A program made the translations under genes and the position numbers. Positions 47,101 through 52,414 of a DNA stretch of 64,000 nt are shown one piece after another (positions within the stretch are counted from its first letter, which is position 1; each line of letters begins with the position of its first letter). Source of the stretch: Conus ventricosus (taxonomy: Eukaryota > Mollusca > Gastropoda > Neogastropoda > Conidae); the NCBI GenBank assembly GCA_018398815.1, contig CM031616.1:23681944-23745943 (forward strand), read 5' to 3'. A model generated the notes under the pieces. The model was not told the origin of the DNA. It saw nothing but the letters and a program-made list of their open reading frames with translations, and did not search any database.

Positions 47101-47565
47101 CCACGCCAGAGCCTTGAATTAGAATAGCATGGAACAGGTTTTCTTTCACAATTTGAACAAACTGAATCAAGAAAACTCAAAATCAAAACACGTCTTGATA
47201 CTGGTTTTAAAAACAAGCTTCTAAATTGTGTAACAATCTGGCCGACCAGTATATGCAGTAAGACAGACAGACAGACATGGACAAGAAACTCTCAGTTCTA
47301 CAGGCATTTGCCTGCACAGTGAATAAAATTTTACTGAAATACTGACTGCTCTGGCTTCCTTTTCATCCTTGAGGGAGGCACTGTCTAGAGATGCTGCCAA
47401 TTCCTCCATGTTGGCATCACCTCCACGCATAGTTTCAACGTCCGGGGATTCAGCACCACCGATGGAATAGGGTGAGAAGGCGTCAGGGGGGCTCTGCCAG
47501 TTAGCAAGTCGACCTGCCGTCTCAGAGTTGGAATTATCTCGAGACCTACTTCTGCGTGTGGACAT
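119..47565 (-). CDS. SHOC2: SHOC2/SUR-8-like leucine-rich repeat scaffold protein, multi-exon, C-terminal end beyond left edge
   Basis: Spliced coding sequence on the minus strand. Exons, in order: 47347-47565 (probable), 25512-25580, 23693-23722, 22507-22692, 20140-20235, 15660-15780, 15134-15242, 13194-13287, 12168-12305, 11253-11492, 893-981, 119-188. The translation follows the SHOC2 LRR ladder without gaps: [136 protein letters not shown]. Known role of the family: cytosolic LRR scaffold that binds GTP-bound MRAS/RAS and the PP1 catalytic subunit so that RAF is dephosphorylated at its inhibitory site, raising MAPK signalling. About 400 LRR-region residues are visible; roughly the last 100 of a normal SHOC2 lie left of position 119. 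All splice sites are GT-AG and exon phases agree, except for a one-base excess in exon 893-981. Confidence 0.9.
893..981 (-). CDS. SHOC2: SHOC2-like exon: LRR 16, with a one-base frameshift
   Basis: Exon of 89 bp between acceptor CCTCTTCAG (AG at 983-982) and donor TTG|GTATAAC (GT at 892-891). The first codons read KLPSTIG in the phase set by the previous exon, then [20 protein letters not shown] continues one base out of frame. Flanking phases require 88 bp, so there is one base too many, most simply the third G of ATTGGGAGAG (around 964-966 on +). Either an assembly error in a short G run or a real inactivating mutation. Confidence 0.88.
1443..2790 (+). pseudogene. pogo-like transposase pseudogene (HTH plus DDE)
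   Basis: Starts ATG CCG CGA ([12 protein letters not shown]), then an N-terminal HTH ([20 protein letters not shown]), a CENP-B-type HTH ([20 protein letters not shown]), and a DDE domain: NMDQT (Asp at 1968), [12 protein letters not shown] (Asp at 2294) and [13 protein letters not shown] (Asp at 2402; 35 residues between the last two). It ends in an acidic tail with [10 protein letters not shown] and FDGF before TGA at 2788. The reading frame shifts about six times (near 1480, 1655, 2022, 2500, 2568, 2707), so no functional protein is made. The first shift is an extra A in an A run. Confidence 0.85.
3199..3270. repeat. (TA)n then (CT)n microsatellite
   Basis: Alternating TA from about 3199 to 3236 followed directly by CT repeats to about 3270, inside the 3' part of the pogo element. 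The rest of 2791-3533 has no coding signal. Confidence 0.9.
3986..5473 (+). mobile_element. piggyBac element, internally deleted
   Basis: TIRs CCCTCTTGTATTC at 3986-3998 and its inverse GAATACAAGAGGG at 5461-5473 are each flanked by TTAA (3982-3985, 5474-5477), the invariant piggyBac target. The element is 1488 bp, too short for a full transposase. A duplicated GCGCAGACGGGAGC motif (about 4009 and 4050) lies near the left end. It is inserted in the left subterminal region of the inner hAT. Confidence 0.9.
4270..4738 (+). pseudogene. piggyBac transposase N-terminal fragment
   Basis: Begins [20 protein letters not shown], then shifts frame at about 4340 ([18 protein letters not shown], followed by an acidic [16 protein letters not shown]), and after a gap reads [19 protein letters not shown] and [15 protein letters not shown], the conserved start of the piggyBac DDE domain (DDE_Tnp_1_7). 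It then stops at 4738. The catalytic aspartates are absent and 4740-5460 has no coding signal, so most of the gene was deleted. Confidence 0.78.
5862..8256 (-). pseudogene. hAT-like transposase pseudogene (zinc finger to dimerisation domain)
   Basis: Starts ATG at 8256 with [17 protein letters not shown] and a BED-like finger ([13 protein letters not shown] ... HAKTDRH), then a Ser/Thr-rich linker, then the core: [55 protein letters not shown], and the C-terminal [19 protein letters not shown] typical of the hAT dimerisation region, followed by a Lys/Glu coiled coil and [19 protein letters not shown] up to TGA at 5862. At least five frame changes (near 8010, 7530, 6990, 6600, 6400, 5970) kill it. 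Related proteins without recognised names are common in molluscs and corals. Confidence 0.78.
10001..10190. repeat. Two-copy tandem repeat, ~91-bp period, plus upstream poly-C
   Basis: The block with CTCCCTCTCCCCCAACATTT and then TTCATCT...CCTAACATGTACAAA occurs at about 10011-10092 and again at about 10102-10186. A C tract of about 17 lies at 9903-9919. Otherwise 9660-10820 shows no gene; a T/G-rich CA microsatellite and an A run lie at 10510-10585. Confidence 0.8.
10840..11175 (-). mobile_element. 3' remnant of a LINE ORF2 (RNase H-distal cysteine motif)
   Basis: On minus the frame reads [14 protein letters not shown], then [20 protein letters not shown], then, after a stop, a degenerate tail, the common end of molluscan RNase H-bearing LINEs (form: ...CPCG.G.QTPEHILQ.CP...). 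It lies about 80 bp downstream of SHOC2 exon 11253-11492, in the intron and the same orientation. A second, + strand copy of this ending is at 60.48-60.70 kb. Confidence 0.7.
11253..11492 (-). CDS. SHOC2: SHOC2-like exon: LRR 12-15 ([19 protein letters not shown])
   Basis: Largest exon, 240 bp, 80 codons, phase 0 both ends. Acceptor TTTTTAATCAG (AG at 11494-11493), donor CGA|GTGAGT (GT at 11252-11251). Blocks [29 protein letters not shown] and [11 protein letters not shown] match human SHOC2. Intron sequence after it stays open in frame for ~90 codons into a LINE remnant. Confidence 0.93.
11690..11975. repeat. Compound microsatellite (GT)n, (GTGA)n, (GA)n, (TG)n
   Basis: GT repeats from about 11691, GAGT repeats from about 11759 to 11828, GT from 11829, an uninterrupted GA run of about 32 units at 11869-11932, then GTGA and TG to 11970. 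It fills most of the 675-bp intron between exons 12168-12305 and 11253-11492. Confidence 0.93.
12168..12305 (-). CDS. SHOC2: SHOC2-like exon: LRR 10-11 with possible acidic insertion
   Basis: The conserved part is 35 codons, [15 protein letters not shown] to [10 protein letters not shown], ending at donor TAT|GTGAGT (GT at 12167-12166). Two acceptors keep the frame. TTGTAG (AG at 12307-12306) starts the exon at 12305 and inserts eleven residues, [11 protein letters not shown], before EGLLSSL. GTTGAAG starts it at 12272 with no insertion, but its upstream tract is purine-rich. I favour the longer form; human SHOC2 has no such insertion. Confidence 0.82.
12430..13190 (-). other. SHOC2 intron between exons 13194-13287 and 12168-12305; nothing but simple repeats
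   Basis: No coding match seen. Contains a G run of about 18 at 12790-12807, a short CA/CACG stretch at 12905-12925 and AT-rich sequence. Confidence 0.7.
13194..13287 (-). CDS. SHOC2: SHOC2-like exon: LRR 9 ([20 protein letters not shown])
   Basis: Exon of 94 bp: one base completes Arg, then 31 codons ending NNISQLP. Acceptor TTGGCAG (AG at 13289-13288), donor CCT|GTAAGT (GT at 13193-13192). Human equivalent reads YNRLSAIPRSLAKC and NNISTLP. Confidence 0.92.
13300..15130 (-). other. SHOC2 intron, no recognisable gene
   Basis: No protein or RNA match seen. There are G-rich patches at 14335-14412 and 14862-14915, a GA-rich patch at 14965-15018, and a possible SINE-like segment at 14160-14290 without a clear tRNA box pair. 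Confidence 0.6.
15134..15242 (-). CDS. SHOC2: SHOC2-like exon: LRR 7-8 ([19 protein letters not shown])
   Basis: Exon of 109 bp between acceptor TTGTTTCAG (AG at 15244-15243) and donor CAG|GTAGGG (GT at 15133-15132). It completes Asp with AT and leaves AG for an Arg codon finished by the next exon. [18 protein letters not shown] is a SHOC2 signature. Confidence 0.92.
15301..15320. repeat. Poly-C tract in a short SHOC2 intron
   Basis: Run of about 20 C between exons 15660-15780 and 15134-15242; on minus it is a G run 40-60 bp downstream of the donor at 15659 plus intron sequence. Runs like this are a common cause of assembly errors. Confidence 0.9.
15660..15780 (-). CDS. SHOC2: SHOC2-like exon: LRR 5-6 ([16 protein letters not shown])
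   Basis: Exon of 121 bp starting in phase 0 and leaving one base (G) that is completed by AT of the next exon to give Asp. Acceptor TTGTTGCAG (AG at 15782-15781), donor AAG|GTGAGT (GT at 15659-15658). Codes [13 protein letters not shown], equivalent to LDVAHNQLEHLPK of human SHOC2. Confidence 0.92.
16238..16332. repeat. GC-rich repetitive module in an AT-rich intron
   Basis: About 95 bp of sequence with repeated GGGGTCCAGGGG, GGCCCCGGCGGGG and GGGCGAAGCTCCCC units and short inverted pairs, sharply bounded by AT-rich DNA. I recognise the style from dispersed repeats in marine invertebrate genomes but cannot name the family. Confidence 0.6.
17324..18379. mobile_element. Non-autonomous hAT element (MITE) with CATAGGC target duplication
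   Basis: Ends CAGAGGTTCCGTTAGAC (17324-17340) and, on minus, CAGAGGTTCCGCTAGAC (18379-18363) match at 16 of 17 positions. CATAGGC flanks both sides (17317-17323, 18380-18386); counting the shared C gives an 8-bp CATAGGCC. Subterminal zones are rich in CCGGTACC-like pieces at 17338-17420 and 18290-18352. No transposase frame is present. (GTTT)n-type repeats lie at 18005-18045. Confidence 0.82.
18870..18902. repeat. Poly-C tract
   Basis: About 21 consecutive C residues within a C-rich patch, in the intron between exons 20140-20235 and 15660-15780. A T run of about 24 occurs at 19364-19388. Confidence 0.9.
20140..20235 (-). CDS. SHOC2: SHOC2-like exon: LRR 4-5 ([20 protein letters not shown])
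   Basis: Exon of 96 bp, 32 codons, phase 0. Acceptor TTGTTTCAG (AG at 20237-20236); donor GTA|GTAAGT (GT at 20139-20138). It ends ...DDVRNLV, so that joining to [10 protein letters not shown] in the next exon preserves the length of the human KNLSKLSMLSIREN segment. Confidence 0.92.
20630..20830. repeat. Dispersed repeat copy A
   Basis: Contains CAGAGGTGCCTG, CAAGACACCACCT, GGGGACCACCACGTCCGACC and ATGAACT in the same order as the copy at 22085-22260 (CAGAGGTGCCAG, CAGGACACCACCT, GGTACCACCACACCCCTCC, ATGAACT). The family is not recognised. Confidence 0.6.
20868..21292 (-). mobile_element. Long tRNA-derived SINE with a Thr-tRNA-like head and (GAA)n tail
   Basis: On minus the head reads GGACTCGTAATCC (anticodon-loop-like CTCGTAA, CGT) and GGGTTCGAATCTCC (B box) at about 21270-21225. 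A 350-bp body follows with ACCGAGGTTCTGTG, CATACACACAAAACTCCACT and GTCCGCAGGAGTATCAG, ending CAGAAGAAG at 20872. A second copy of the body and tail is on + at 50640-50775. The A box is degraded. RNA polymerase III transcription is inferred from family knowledge. Confidence 0.78.
21440..21690 (-). mobile_element. Second tRNA-derived SINE
   Basis: On minus: TGGTGCAGCGGTTAGTGTTG (A box-like) at about 21676-21657 and GGAGGTCATGGGTTCTGTTC (B box-like, degenerate) 25 bp further on. The body runs to about 21440. It lies head to tail behind the SINE at 20868-21292. Confidence 0.6.
22085..22260. repeat. Dispersed repeat copy B
   Basis: Diverged copy of 20630-20830, as described there. A shorter piece with GGTACCACCACATCCCTCCG is also seen near 19709. 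Confidence 0.55.
22507..22692 (-). CDS. SHOC2: SHOC2-like exon: LRRs 1-3
   Basis: Exon of 186 bp, 62 codons, phase 0 at both ends. It runs from [14 protein letters not shown] through [19 protein letters not shown] to [10 protein letters not shown]. Acceptor TTCCACAG (AG at 22694-22693), donor GAG|GTAAGT (GT at 22506-22505). Nearly residue-for-residue alignable with human SHOC2 LRRs 1-3, including the LALSEN and LRHNKL blocks. Confidence 0.92.
23340..23466. repeat. CA and GA microsatellites
   Basis: CA repeats at 23348-23362 and GA-rich repeats at 23398-23464, in the intron between the microexon and exon 22507-22692. No other feature seen in 22770-23690. Confidence 0.85.
23693..23722 (-). CDS. 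SHOC2: SHOC2-like 30-bp microexon ([10 protein letters not shown])
   Basis: Ten codons, [10 protein letters not shown], between acceptor CTTTTCAG (AG at 23724-23723) and donor GAG|GTAAGG (GT at 23692-23691). It supplies exactly the ten residues needed between RLDLSKSQ and [10 protein letters not shown], which human SHOC2 fills with IHILPSSIKE. Phase 0 on both sides. Automated gene finders often miss exons this short. Confidence 0.85.
23830..25378 (-). mobile_element. Decayed 3' part of the same LINE family, with internal 55-bp array
   Basis: Aligns by eye in order with 28840-29560 of the full-length LINE: the 3' tail (AGCTCTGATGTGG on minus), the segments around CATGTTTTATGGTGAGTGG and GCATGGAATGCACCAC, and upstream TGCTGACATGATCGGGAACC. 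Between these lies the array at 24302-25215. A G run of about 24 is at 23890-23913. Confidence 0.8.
24302..25215 (-). repeat. Tandem array of ~16.5 copies of a 55-bp LINE-derived unit
   Basis: Unit has AGTCTGTTATCCATCTGTG, CTTCCAGTCTTCTTGCCAGA and TGTCTTTGACATATA in sequence, repeating every 55 bp with some indels. The full-length LINE has one copy of the same segment at about 29347-29402, where it encodes [17 protein letters not shown] just after RNase H. Because 55 is not a multiple of 3, the array is read in all three frames in turn ([50 protein letters not shown]). Confidence 0.92.
25512..25580 (-). CDS. SHOC2: SHOC2-like exon: start of LRR cap ([20 protein letters not shown])
   Basis: Exon of 69 bp (23 codons), phase 0 at both ends. 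Acceptor TTTTGCAG at 25588-25581; donor CAG|GTAAAGG with GT at 25511-25510. The residues match the segment of human SHOC2 that reads KELNKC and then RLDLS, which leads into the first leucine-rich repeat. Confidence 0.88.
25876..25967. repeat. 46-bp tandem duplication
   Basis: GACTGCCCATATACTGCCAG and the following 26 bp occur at 25876 and again at 25922. No coding role. A likely LINE/SINE 3' end (GGGCTATAATAAAACCTGAA on minus) lies nearby at 25640-25665. Confidence 0.85.
25970..28810. other. Intron 2 stretch without recognised gene
   Basis: No convincing coding or RNA signal on either strand. Contains a T/G run at 27029-27060, a possible degraded tRNA-like SINE around 26690-26800, a 20-bp tandem duplication at 27978-28018 and a CA microsatellite at 28420-28492. 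Confidence 0.6.
29031..32714 (-). pseudogene. LINE ORF2 (endonuclease, reverse transcriptase, RNase H), frameshifted
   Basis: Starts 26 bp after the ORF1 stop with [20 protein letters not shown]. Endonuclease motifs: [29 protein letters not shown] and GSDHFPV. Reverse transcriptase: [31 protein letters not shown] (motif A), [10 protein letters not shown] (B) and [10 protein letters not shown] (C). RNase H follows with [29 protein letters not shown] and [17 protein letters not shown] pieces, then [12 protein letters not shown] and a cysteine-rich end ([16 protein letters not shown]). Stop TAG at 29033-29031. About eight frameshifts make it inactive; the expected length is ~1230 residues. Presence of RNase H favours the I/Nimb side of the Jockey superfamily. 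Confidence 0.88.
32741..34043 (-). pseudogene. LINE ORF1 (gag-like, CCHC zinc knuckle), frameshifted
   Basis: Starts [20 protein letters not shown] with an acidic Ser-Asp stretch, then [13 protein letters not shown], a frameshift near 33850, [40 protein letters not shown] and [18 protein letters not shown], then a degraded CCHC region ending [12 protein letters not shown], and a Pro/Ser tail ending [17 protein letters not shown] before TGA (32743-32741). Several frame changes (near 33850, 33400, 33200, 32900, 32810). The order matches the nucleic-acid-binding ORF1 proteins of X-element/Jockey-like retrotransposons. Confidence 0.82.
34845..35245. repeat. Compound microsatellite (TG)n/(GA)n
   Basis: TG at 34845-34866, GA at 34875-34927, TG at 34928-35005, GA at 35020-35065, and TG at 35160-35232 with CG at its end. 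Open frames through it are compositional artefacts. Confidence 0.92.
35460..37070. other. Intron 2 stretch rich in GA, CA and poly-C tracts, no gene
   Basis: GA-rich at 35468-35490 and 35690-35785; C run of about 18 at 36019-36036; CA at 36184-36228; purine-rich at 36780-36845; CA at 36985-37010. Long frames here (one of 357 codons at 35467-36540) run through simple repeats and have no recognisable domain. Confidence 0.75.
37077..37116. repeat. Poly-C tract, ~38 nt
   Basis: The longest C run in the window, preceded by CA-rich sequence. Length will be unreliable in any assembly. Confidence 0.93.
37190..37330. repeat. ~40-bp minisatellite, about 3.5 copies
   Basis: Unit with CTCTCCTACCCCATCCTACA and CAACCACCCCC repeated at about 37205, 37245 and 37290. 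The following 37.6-39.7 kb holds no feature I can support. Confidence 0.85.
37640..39770. other. Intron 2 stretch without recognised features
   Basis: AT-rich sequence without open frames of note, splice-flanked conserved segments or tandem repeats on either strand. Confidence 0.55.
39780..40330 (-). mobile_element. Decayed copy of LINE ORF2 3' region
   Basis: By eye alignable to 29110-29600 of the full-length element: ATGTCCTACAAATCCCACCA / GTGAGTGG... / TCTTTTAAAAGGTATGAGTG / TGACATGGCCAGAAAGCCAA / TCAGAAGCTCAGGGTG correspond in order. Minus orientation, highly diverged, no open frame. Confidence 0.65.
40596..40765. repeat. CA-rich microsatellite with CACAGCAAAG units
   Basis: CA/CG repeats with two interleaved blocks of GAGCACAGCAAAGCACAGCA (about 40679 and 40739). 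Confidence 0.85.
41150..41790 (-). mobile_element. Decayed copy of LINE ORF2 (RNase H and linker region)
   Basis: Segments correspond in order to 29690-30290 of the full-length LINE: AAGTTCAGCAGTACAGACAG matches AAGTTCAGCAGAATAGACAG, and TTTTACACAAGAATGGTGCA with GCGCCCCAAAACA matches GTACACAGGGGTGGTGCGG with GCTCCAAGACA. Minus orientation, no open frame. Confidence 0.68.
41855..42040 (-). other. Unassigned open segment ([19 protein letters not shown])
   Basis: On minus an open stretch from about 42035 reads [20 protein letters not shown], then [20 protein letters not shown], then DSDTEIPE before GTATTT (a usable donor at about 41854). The acidic Ser-Asp segment and length resemble the N-terminus of a piggyBac transposase or a short exon, but no acceptor phase fits SHOC2 cleanly. 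I do not recognise it. Confidence 0.3.
42820..43380 (-). mobile_element. Decayed copy of LINE ORF2 RNase H region
   Basis: On minus it encodes [20 protein letters not shown] (with DSLAAHVEG next) where the full-length LINE has [20 protein letters not shown] and [25 protein letters not shown] at 42884 matches AATGCCAACATGACCAGG at 29501. Broken by stops elsewhere. Confidence 0.72.
43400..45560. other. Intron 2 stretch; (CT)n(CA)n microsatellite only
   Basis: A CT run of about 33 units at 44065-44131 followed by CA at 44132-44150, and a short T/G run at 44886-44922. No gene signal on either strand. Confidence 0.7.
45573..45641 (+). mobile_element. LINE 3' tail with (CTTAC)n
   Basis: AGCCCTGATGTGGCCCTTTG, GGTCCGCTGGGCTATAAGC, AACATTA and then CCTTA repeats. 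This is the same 3' terminal module as the full-length LINE (28830-28892 on minus) but on +, so it is a severely 5'-truncated insertion. Confidence 0.8.
46265..46304. repeat. CA microsatellite
   Basis: CA repeats in two blocks separated by an ACCAC interruption. Other CA blocks of intron 1 are at 48720-48770 and 49254-49310. Confidence 0.9.
46435..46645. repeat. ~75-bp minisatellite, three diverged copies
   Basis: TTTTGGAGTTTCCTACTTC, then ATGACTCC...AACAGCA(TG)TGTAAAA recurs at about 46441, 46517 and 46590 with 10-20% divergence. Confidence 0.8.
47347..47565 (-). CDS. SHOC2: Probable N-terminal coding exon of SHOC2-like gene
   Basis: A 73-codon segment beginning [19 protein letters not shown], with a good start context (CCGCAATGT) and a 57-bp leader back to a strong acceptor (T-rich tract and CAG at 47625-47623, exon start 47622). 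It ends KDEKEARA before GTCAGT (GT at 47346-47345); a second donor, TCA|GTAAAA, would add four codons and end at 47335. Both end in phase 0, which fits the phase-0 start of the next recognised exon, 21.8 kb away. The segment is disordered and charged, as are SHOC2 N-termini, but its sequence is not itself diagnostic. It could belong to another gene. Confidence 0.5.
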
Positions 47566-47639
47566 TGCGGCGTGGTCCCAAGATCAGAAGAAAGACACAC
47601 CAATCCGCCACTAGGGCAGCCTCTGAAAAAATATAATGG

Positions 47640-48717
47640 AAAACAGTCTGAACCAAACATTAAAAAAAATACTGAACAAAAAAGTACACGAATAACCACA
47701 TGTATAGCCTTTACTCAGTTAACCAAATGTAACAAATGTCCAACAGTAACCACAAAGCTATATGCTCGTACAAAAGTATAATCATACAAGATGTTGAAAA
47801 CAAAACAAAAACCAGACTTCAGAAAGGCAGTATTTCTTTTAGATAAAAACAAATATCAAAATGATTAAGCATACTAAAATTGTTTGAAATACAGATTATG
47901 CTGCTGACACTGACCTAACATGTTGATGTCAACTAAAACCAAATTTCCATTTCTTTGCAAAATGTACATTAGTGTAAATGCACAAGACAAAGAAATGAAA
48001 GACTGCAAGCTTAGCCATTTCAAAAAGAACACAAACCTGCCTGCAAATTCTGCCTTTTCAACAAAAACAGCATTATGAGGCAAGCTAACAGGCCTGTCTG
48101 CCTGTCAATAAAATCAGGGTAAGATTGAATTCCTGACCTTCAGGAAAAATCTGAGTAAGATTTTTTTTGTTTTACTTTCCCCAAGTATGGCAATTCTCTG
48201 CAAATTTTACACACACACACACAAAATTACAAGAAGACTTCCAAAATGAAATATGCCCCACTGGGATGTATTTCTGATCATTTTCATATCTTATCAAAGG
48301 CAACTAACTTAATGGCTTCAATAGTCTGTCATGCCTCGTCAAAAAATATTTTGTGGGAACAGGGTTAGAACCGTGTTCACATGCAAATGTAAGAGTTTCT
48401 GGCAATGTTACAAGAGCACAGCACACAATAATGGTAACAAGTCACTGAGCAGGCATTGAGACAGCCTCTATTGTGAATAAGGCTGGCTCATTACAGATTT
48501 ACACAGATGGCATCCCAATGTGATCACTTTGATGCTGCAATTTAAAATTCTAACTTGGGCCCTTTAAATTATATCAAGTCAGATATTGTGACTCTGCAGG
48601 AGGGAAAAAGTCTGATGGGAGCCATCATTCTTAATCATAATCATAGTAGTACTGACAACATGAGAAAACAAATTAAGCACACTCTAAAGAATTTTTAATT
48701 TCATGAAAAACAAGCAA

Positions 48718-48757
<40 letters not shown>

Positions 48758-49272
48758 ACACACAAACATACACAGAGAAATTTTTACAATTAGAAATACA
48801 GTCCACTGTAGCACAAGTTACAATGTGCCATTCTTGCATGTTGTTTACAGATCGCCAGCCACCAGTAGGGTGGGGGTGGGGCAATGTTGGGGAAGTTACC
48901 ATGTCAAAATTAATTCCACGTTGGTGTTTTTAAAAAGTACCACATCAAATGATGTCTCTTAAGTTATGACAGCCAAGACCGTGTCCACTTCCGTGTTTCC
49001 TGATTAAACAACAAAAAAAAAAGAAAACCCACCAATACAAACAACTTTCAGAATCTTTCACCATGGCCTAACTGCTGTGACATGAAATATCATTCAACGT
49101 TAAAATGAGGATAACTACTGCAATCTATAAAAGTCTGATCACTATTTTGTCATTTTCCAAAATTATCAAAATATGATACATTATCTAATCTAGAAACTTT
49201 TAATCTCCTTTTTATCAGTTCCCAGTATCACCTCAGTGTCTACAAGGCAAACTACACACACACACAACACAC

Positions 49273-49312
<40 letters not shown>

Positions 49313-49700
49313 CAAGATGCAAAGGAACATATATATAATACAAATTTTTTTTTTCTTTTAACTGTGTTGCCTGGCAGATAAGCATTACTTTTCACACTTT
49401 TTGTAAATGTTCGTTAGCATTTTGCCTTATTTTAGTACTGCTGCAAGACTGTGTCAGTCTCCTTTATATTATGTCAATAACCTGAAAGCCATGGGAAACA
49501 CTATACAGATTTACATTTCTCCCCTAGTTTTTTTTCAGGGGCAAGTGGGGACAGGGAGGGGAAAGAGGGAGGAGAGAGGGGAATGGGGAGGGGAGAGGAA
49601 TGAGGAGTGAGGGAGGTGGGAAGGGAAGAGAAGGGGAAGAGGGGGGGGTTCCAAGAGTCTTAACCAAAAATGCTGAAAAATCTATAACATCTGGAAAGAC
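47640..49700. other. SHOC2 intron 1, left part, no gene seen
   Basis: AT-rich sequence with CA microsatellites at 48720-48770 and 49254-49310 and a G/A-rich patch at 49540-49650. Confidence 0.6.
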
Positions 49701-49716
49701 GCCCCTATCAACTGTC

Positions 49717-50012
49717 TCATTACCTCACATTTTTGTTGATCTAGTATATCAAATATTTAACAAGTATAAAAGAATTTGCAATACCTCACACTTTTGTCAA
49801 TCTGGTATTTCAAATATTTAACAAGTATAAAGAATTTTCATTACCTCACATGTTTGTCAATCTGGTATTTCAAATATTTAACAAGTATAAAGAATAATCA
49901 TTACCTTGCATTTTTGTCAATCTGGTATTTCAATTATTTAAGAAGTATAAGGAATTCTCATTACCTCACATTTTTGTCAGTCTGGTATTTCAAACATTTA
50001 ACAACTGTTAAG
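49717..50012. repeat. 60-bp minisatellite, about five copies
   Basis: Unit with TTACCTCACATTTTTGTCAA, TCTGGTATTTCAAATATTTA and ACAAGTATAAAGAATT repeats at 49720, 49780, 49840, 49900 and 49960. Because 60 is a multiple of 3 one frame stays open as a 20-residue repeat (SIWYFKYLTSIKN), which I regard as incidental. Confidence 0.9.
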
Positions 50013-50639
50013 AAAAGCCAGTTTTCAAGTTTAATTTTTCAAATAAATATTCATAGCGCTAACAAGATCTGCAAGCCTAGAAAAGTCTTGCCACAACAAT
50101 TCTTTAAGTTTATTAAAGTTACAATCAATCAACCCAACGAAATGCACCAGATCAAACAAAATAGGCAAGCAAGATAGAAAAATATGACTGAAGAGAGCAC
50201 AGACTGCCGCTATAGTTGAACACAAAATCTTTGCATACATACGGATGCACATGGATTTTGAGAAAAGATACTATTTCAGAATGATGAAAACAACTGGTCA
50301 AGACATACTTTTCTGAAGAAGCATGTTAAAAACCTAAGATAATAAAGAACAACATATGATCTGCCACTTGATCCAGATCTACACCATGGGATCCGCCCTA
50401 AAATACAATGGAATCTACCTTAGGCCACATCCCAATGGTTTTTTTGTTTGGTTTTGTTCCGTTTTTGTTTTTTGTTTTTGTTCAAATCAAAGTTCAGTTG
50501 TTTTTGTGTAATCCTGCTGACAGACATACGCCAGTGAAAACATTACCTCTATGGCGCAAGTAAAAAACACAAACAGCATTTTTCAGTTCTGTGCTAGTTT
50601 CTATTAACTAACCTTTGATTAAGTGAACCCATGTATGAA

Positions 50640-50775
50640 AATAAAACCCTACCCATTAATGGCGGGATAAAAAATGGTCATACACACAAAACTCCACTCC
50701 CTTTACAGGGGGTGTCCGCAAGATTATCAGCCTGCGTACACAGAGAAGAAGAAGAAGAAGAAGAAGAAGAAGAAA
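50640..50775 (+). mobile_element. SINE fragment, same family as 20868-21292, with (GAA)n tail
   Basis: Reads ATTAATGGCGGGATAAAA, GGTCATACACACAAAACTCC, GGTGTCCGCAAGATTATCAG, CCTGCGTACACAGA and nine AAG/GAA units (50744-50773). The tRNA head is absent. Confidence 0.8.
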
Positions 50776-50789
50776 CCCTACTTCTTCCA

Positions 50790-52400
50790 CCAAATTTTGT
50801 TCTCAACCTCGTATCAACAGGCAAGCACTGGAATTAACAGAAATAAAGTGGTGGCCCAAAGTGAAAGGGAACACAAAAAGACAGACATGGCAACAGAGAA
50901 GGTAAAGAAACAAGTAGATGCCAAAATATATCCAGAGTGCAGTCCAGCAAGACCAGGTGAGGCAATGACTAGGTGGAGGGCACACTCCAAAGAAAGTACA
51001 GCCTCACTGAAATGAGGCAGGGCCCCTCTTAGACTCAGCTCAATTCTCAGATCTGTATAATGATCTCCCACCCTGAAAGTCAAACCTGTTGAACTGGGAG
51101 GGGTCAGATAACCCTGCATGCATGTCCCTTCTACCAGACCAAACAACCAGAGGAGCATGACCTGAACTCACGCAAAGCAGCACTAACCCAGAGAAGGTAC
51201 ACATGGAAATACAGCCAACTGTTCAATGAGATTGCACAAGTGATTTCCACTTGCAGAGGGAAAAAAAAAAACACCACTTCAAAACTCCAGCAACCAAATC
51301 TACACAGTAGGAGGCTGTAAATCATGGTCTGGAACAGCTGTGACAACTGGGGCATGGAAACAAAATTTACTGGATGGAATGGATGACTGGTGGAACTGGA
51401 GCAAAAAGCTAATAGCATACAAAGCTGAGAATAATCCCAGCCGAATCAGGTTGAGGAAGAACAAAACTGAATTTCAAGAGGGATAAATTTCCCACCTTGA
51501 CAACCGGCATCTGAGAGATAAATGGTTGAAACATCCATCACAAGGCAATTTGGCCTTGAGGCACTTGACTTCCGAGAACTTTGGCCTGGATGCCAGATCC
51601 TCTCAAGCTATTGACTAGACTGGCATATCTGTTGGTTTGGTAGATGTCTACTTTTTCTACTTTCAAATAGCACAATATATTCAATCAGAATCATTTCTTC
51701 TGATGAATGTGTTTATGAATGACAAACATTATTTGTCAACAATTCGATGCTACTTTGAAATATCAATGTTCAGCAAAGGGTTTTTCTGGTTTTATCTGGT
51801 TTCGTTTCAGTGTGTAATGTGTACACAATGCAGGCTTACTGAAAACATTACTGCTGAATTTCAACACCAGAAATCACTGTCGTGGCACCACTATCTGAAA
51901 AGTTCCGTTCATGAAACTTTCACCAAATTACTTGAATAAAAGCACACAAAAAACAATTTGGCATGTGCACCATTTCTCCCATTCTTCCATGTGTAAGGAA
52001 ATGACATCACTGCACATAAATATAAAATAATCTCCAGCACAGTTTGTGATTTGCTGTGGGCTTGACTGCCTTTTACAGCAAGTCTGTGATTCTTCAATCA
52101 TTACTGCACATAACTCATAAATTTTCAAAAGTATGTGAACAGTTTAACCAGTTCAACAGCAGACTGAAAACTAAGCTATTATATCCTGAGAGGAACCACC
52201 ATCACTGTGTCTGTTTCCACTGTGTATCTAAACTATATTTTACAAAACTATATTTTACAAAACTATATTTTACAATCGATATTATCAACTGATATTTTTT
52301 GTCGTTTTATTTGGTTACAAGTACGCATGTCGATGATACTGCTAATGTTGTGCTAATATCTAGAAAATTTCTATAATCTTCATGACAAAAGTTTGATCAA
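50790..52400. other. Intron 1 stretch without recognised gene
   Basis: No conserved protein or RNA segment seen. A 16-bp unit (AAACTATATTTTACA) is repeated three times at 52229-52276. Confidence 0.55.
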
Positions 52401-52414
52401 CAAGGAATCTGTAT

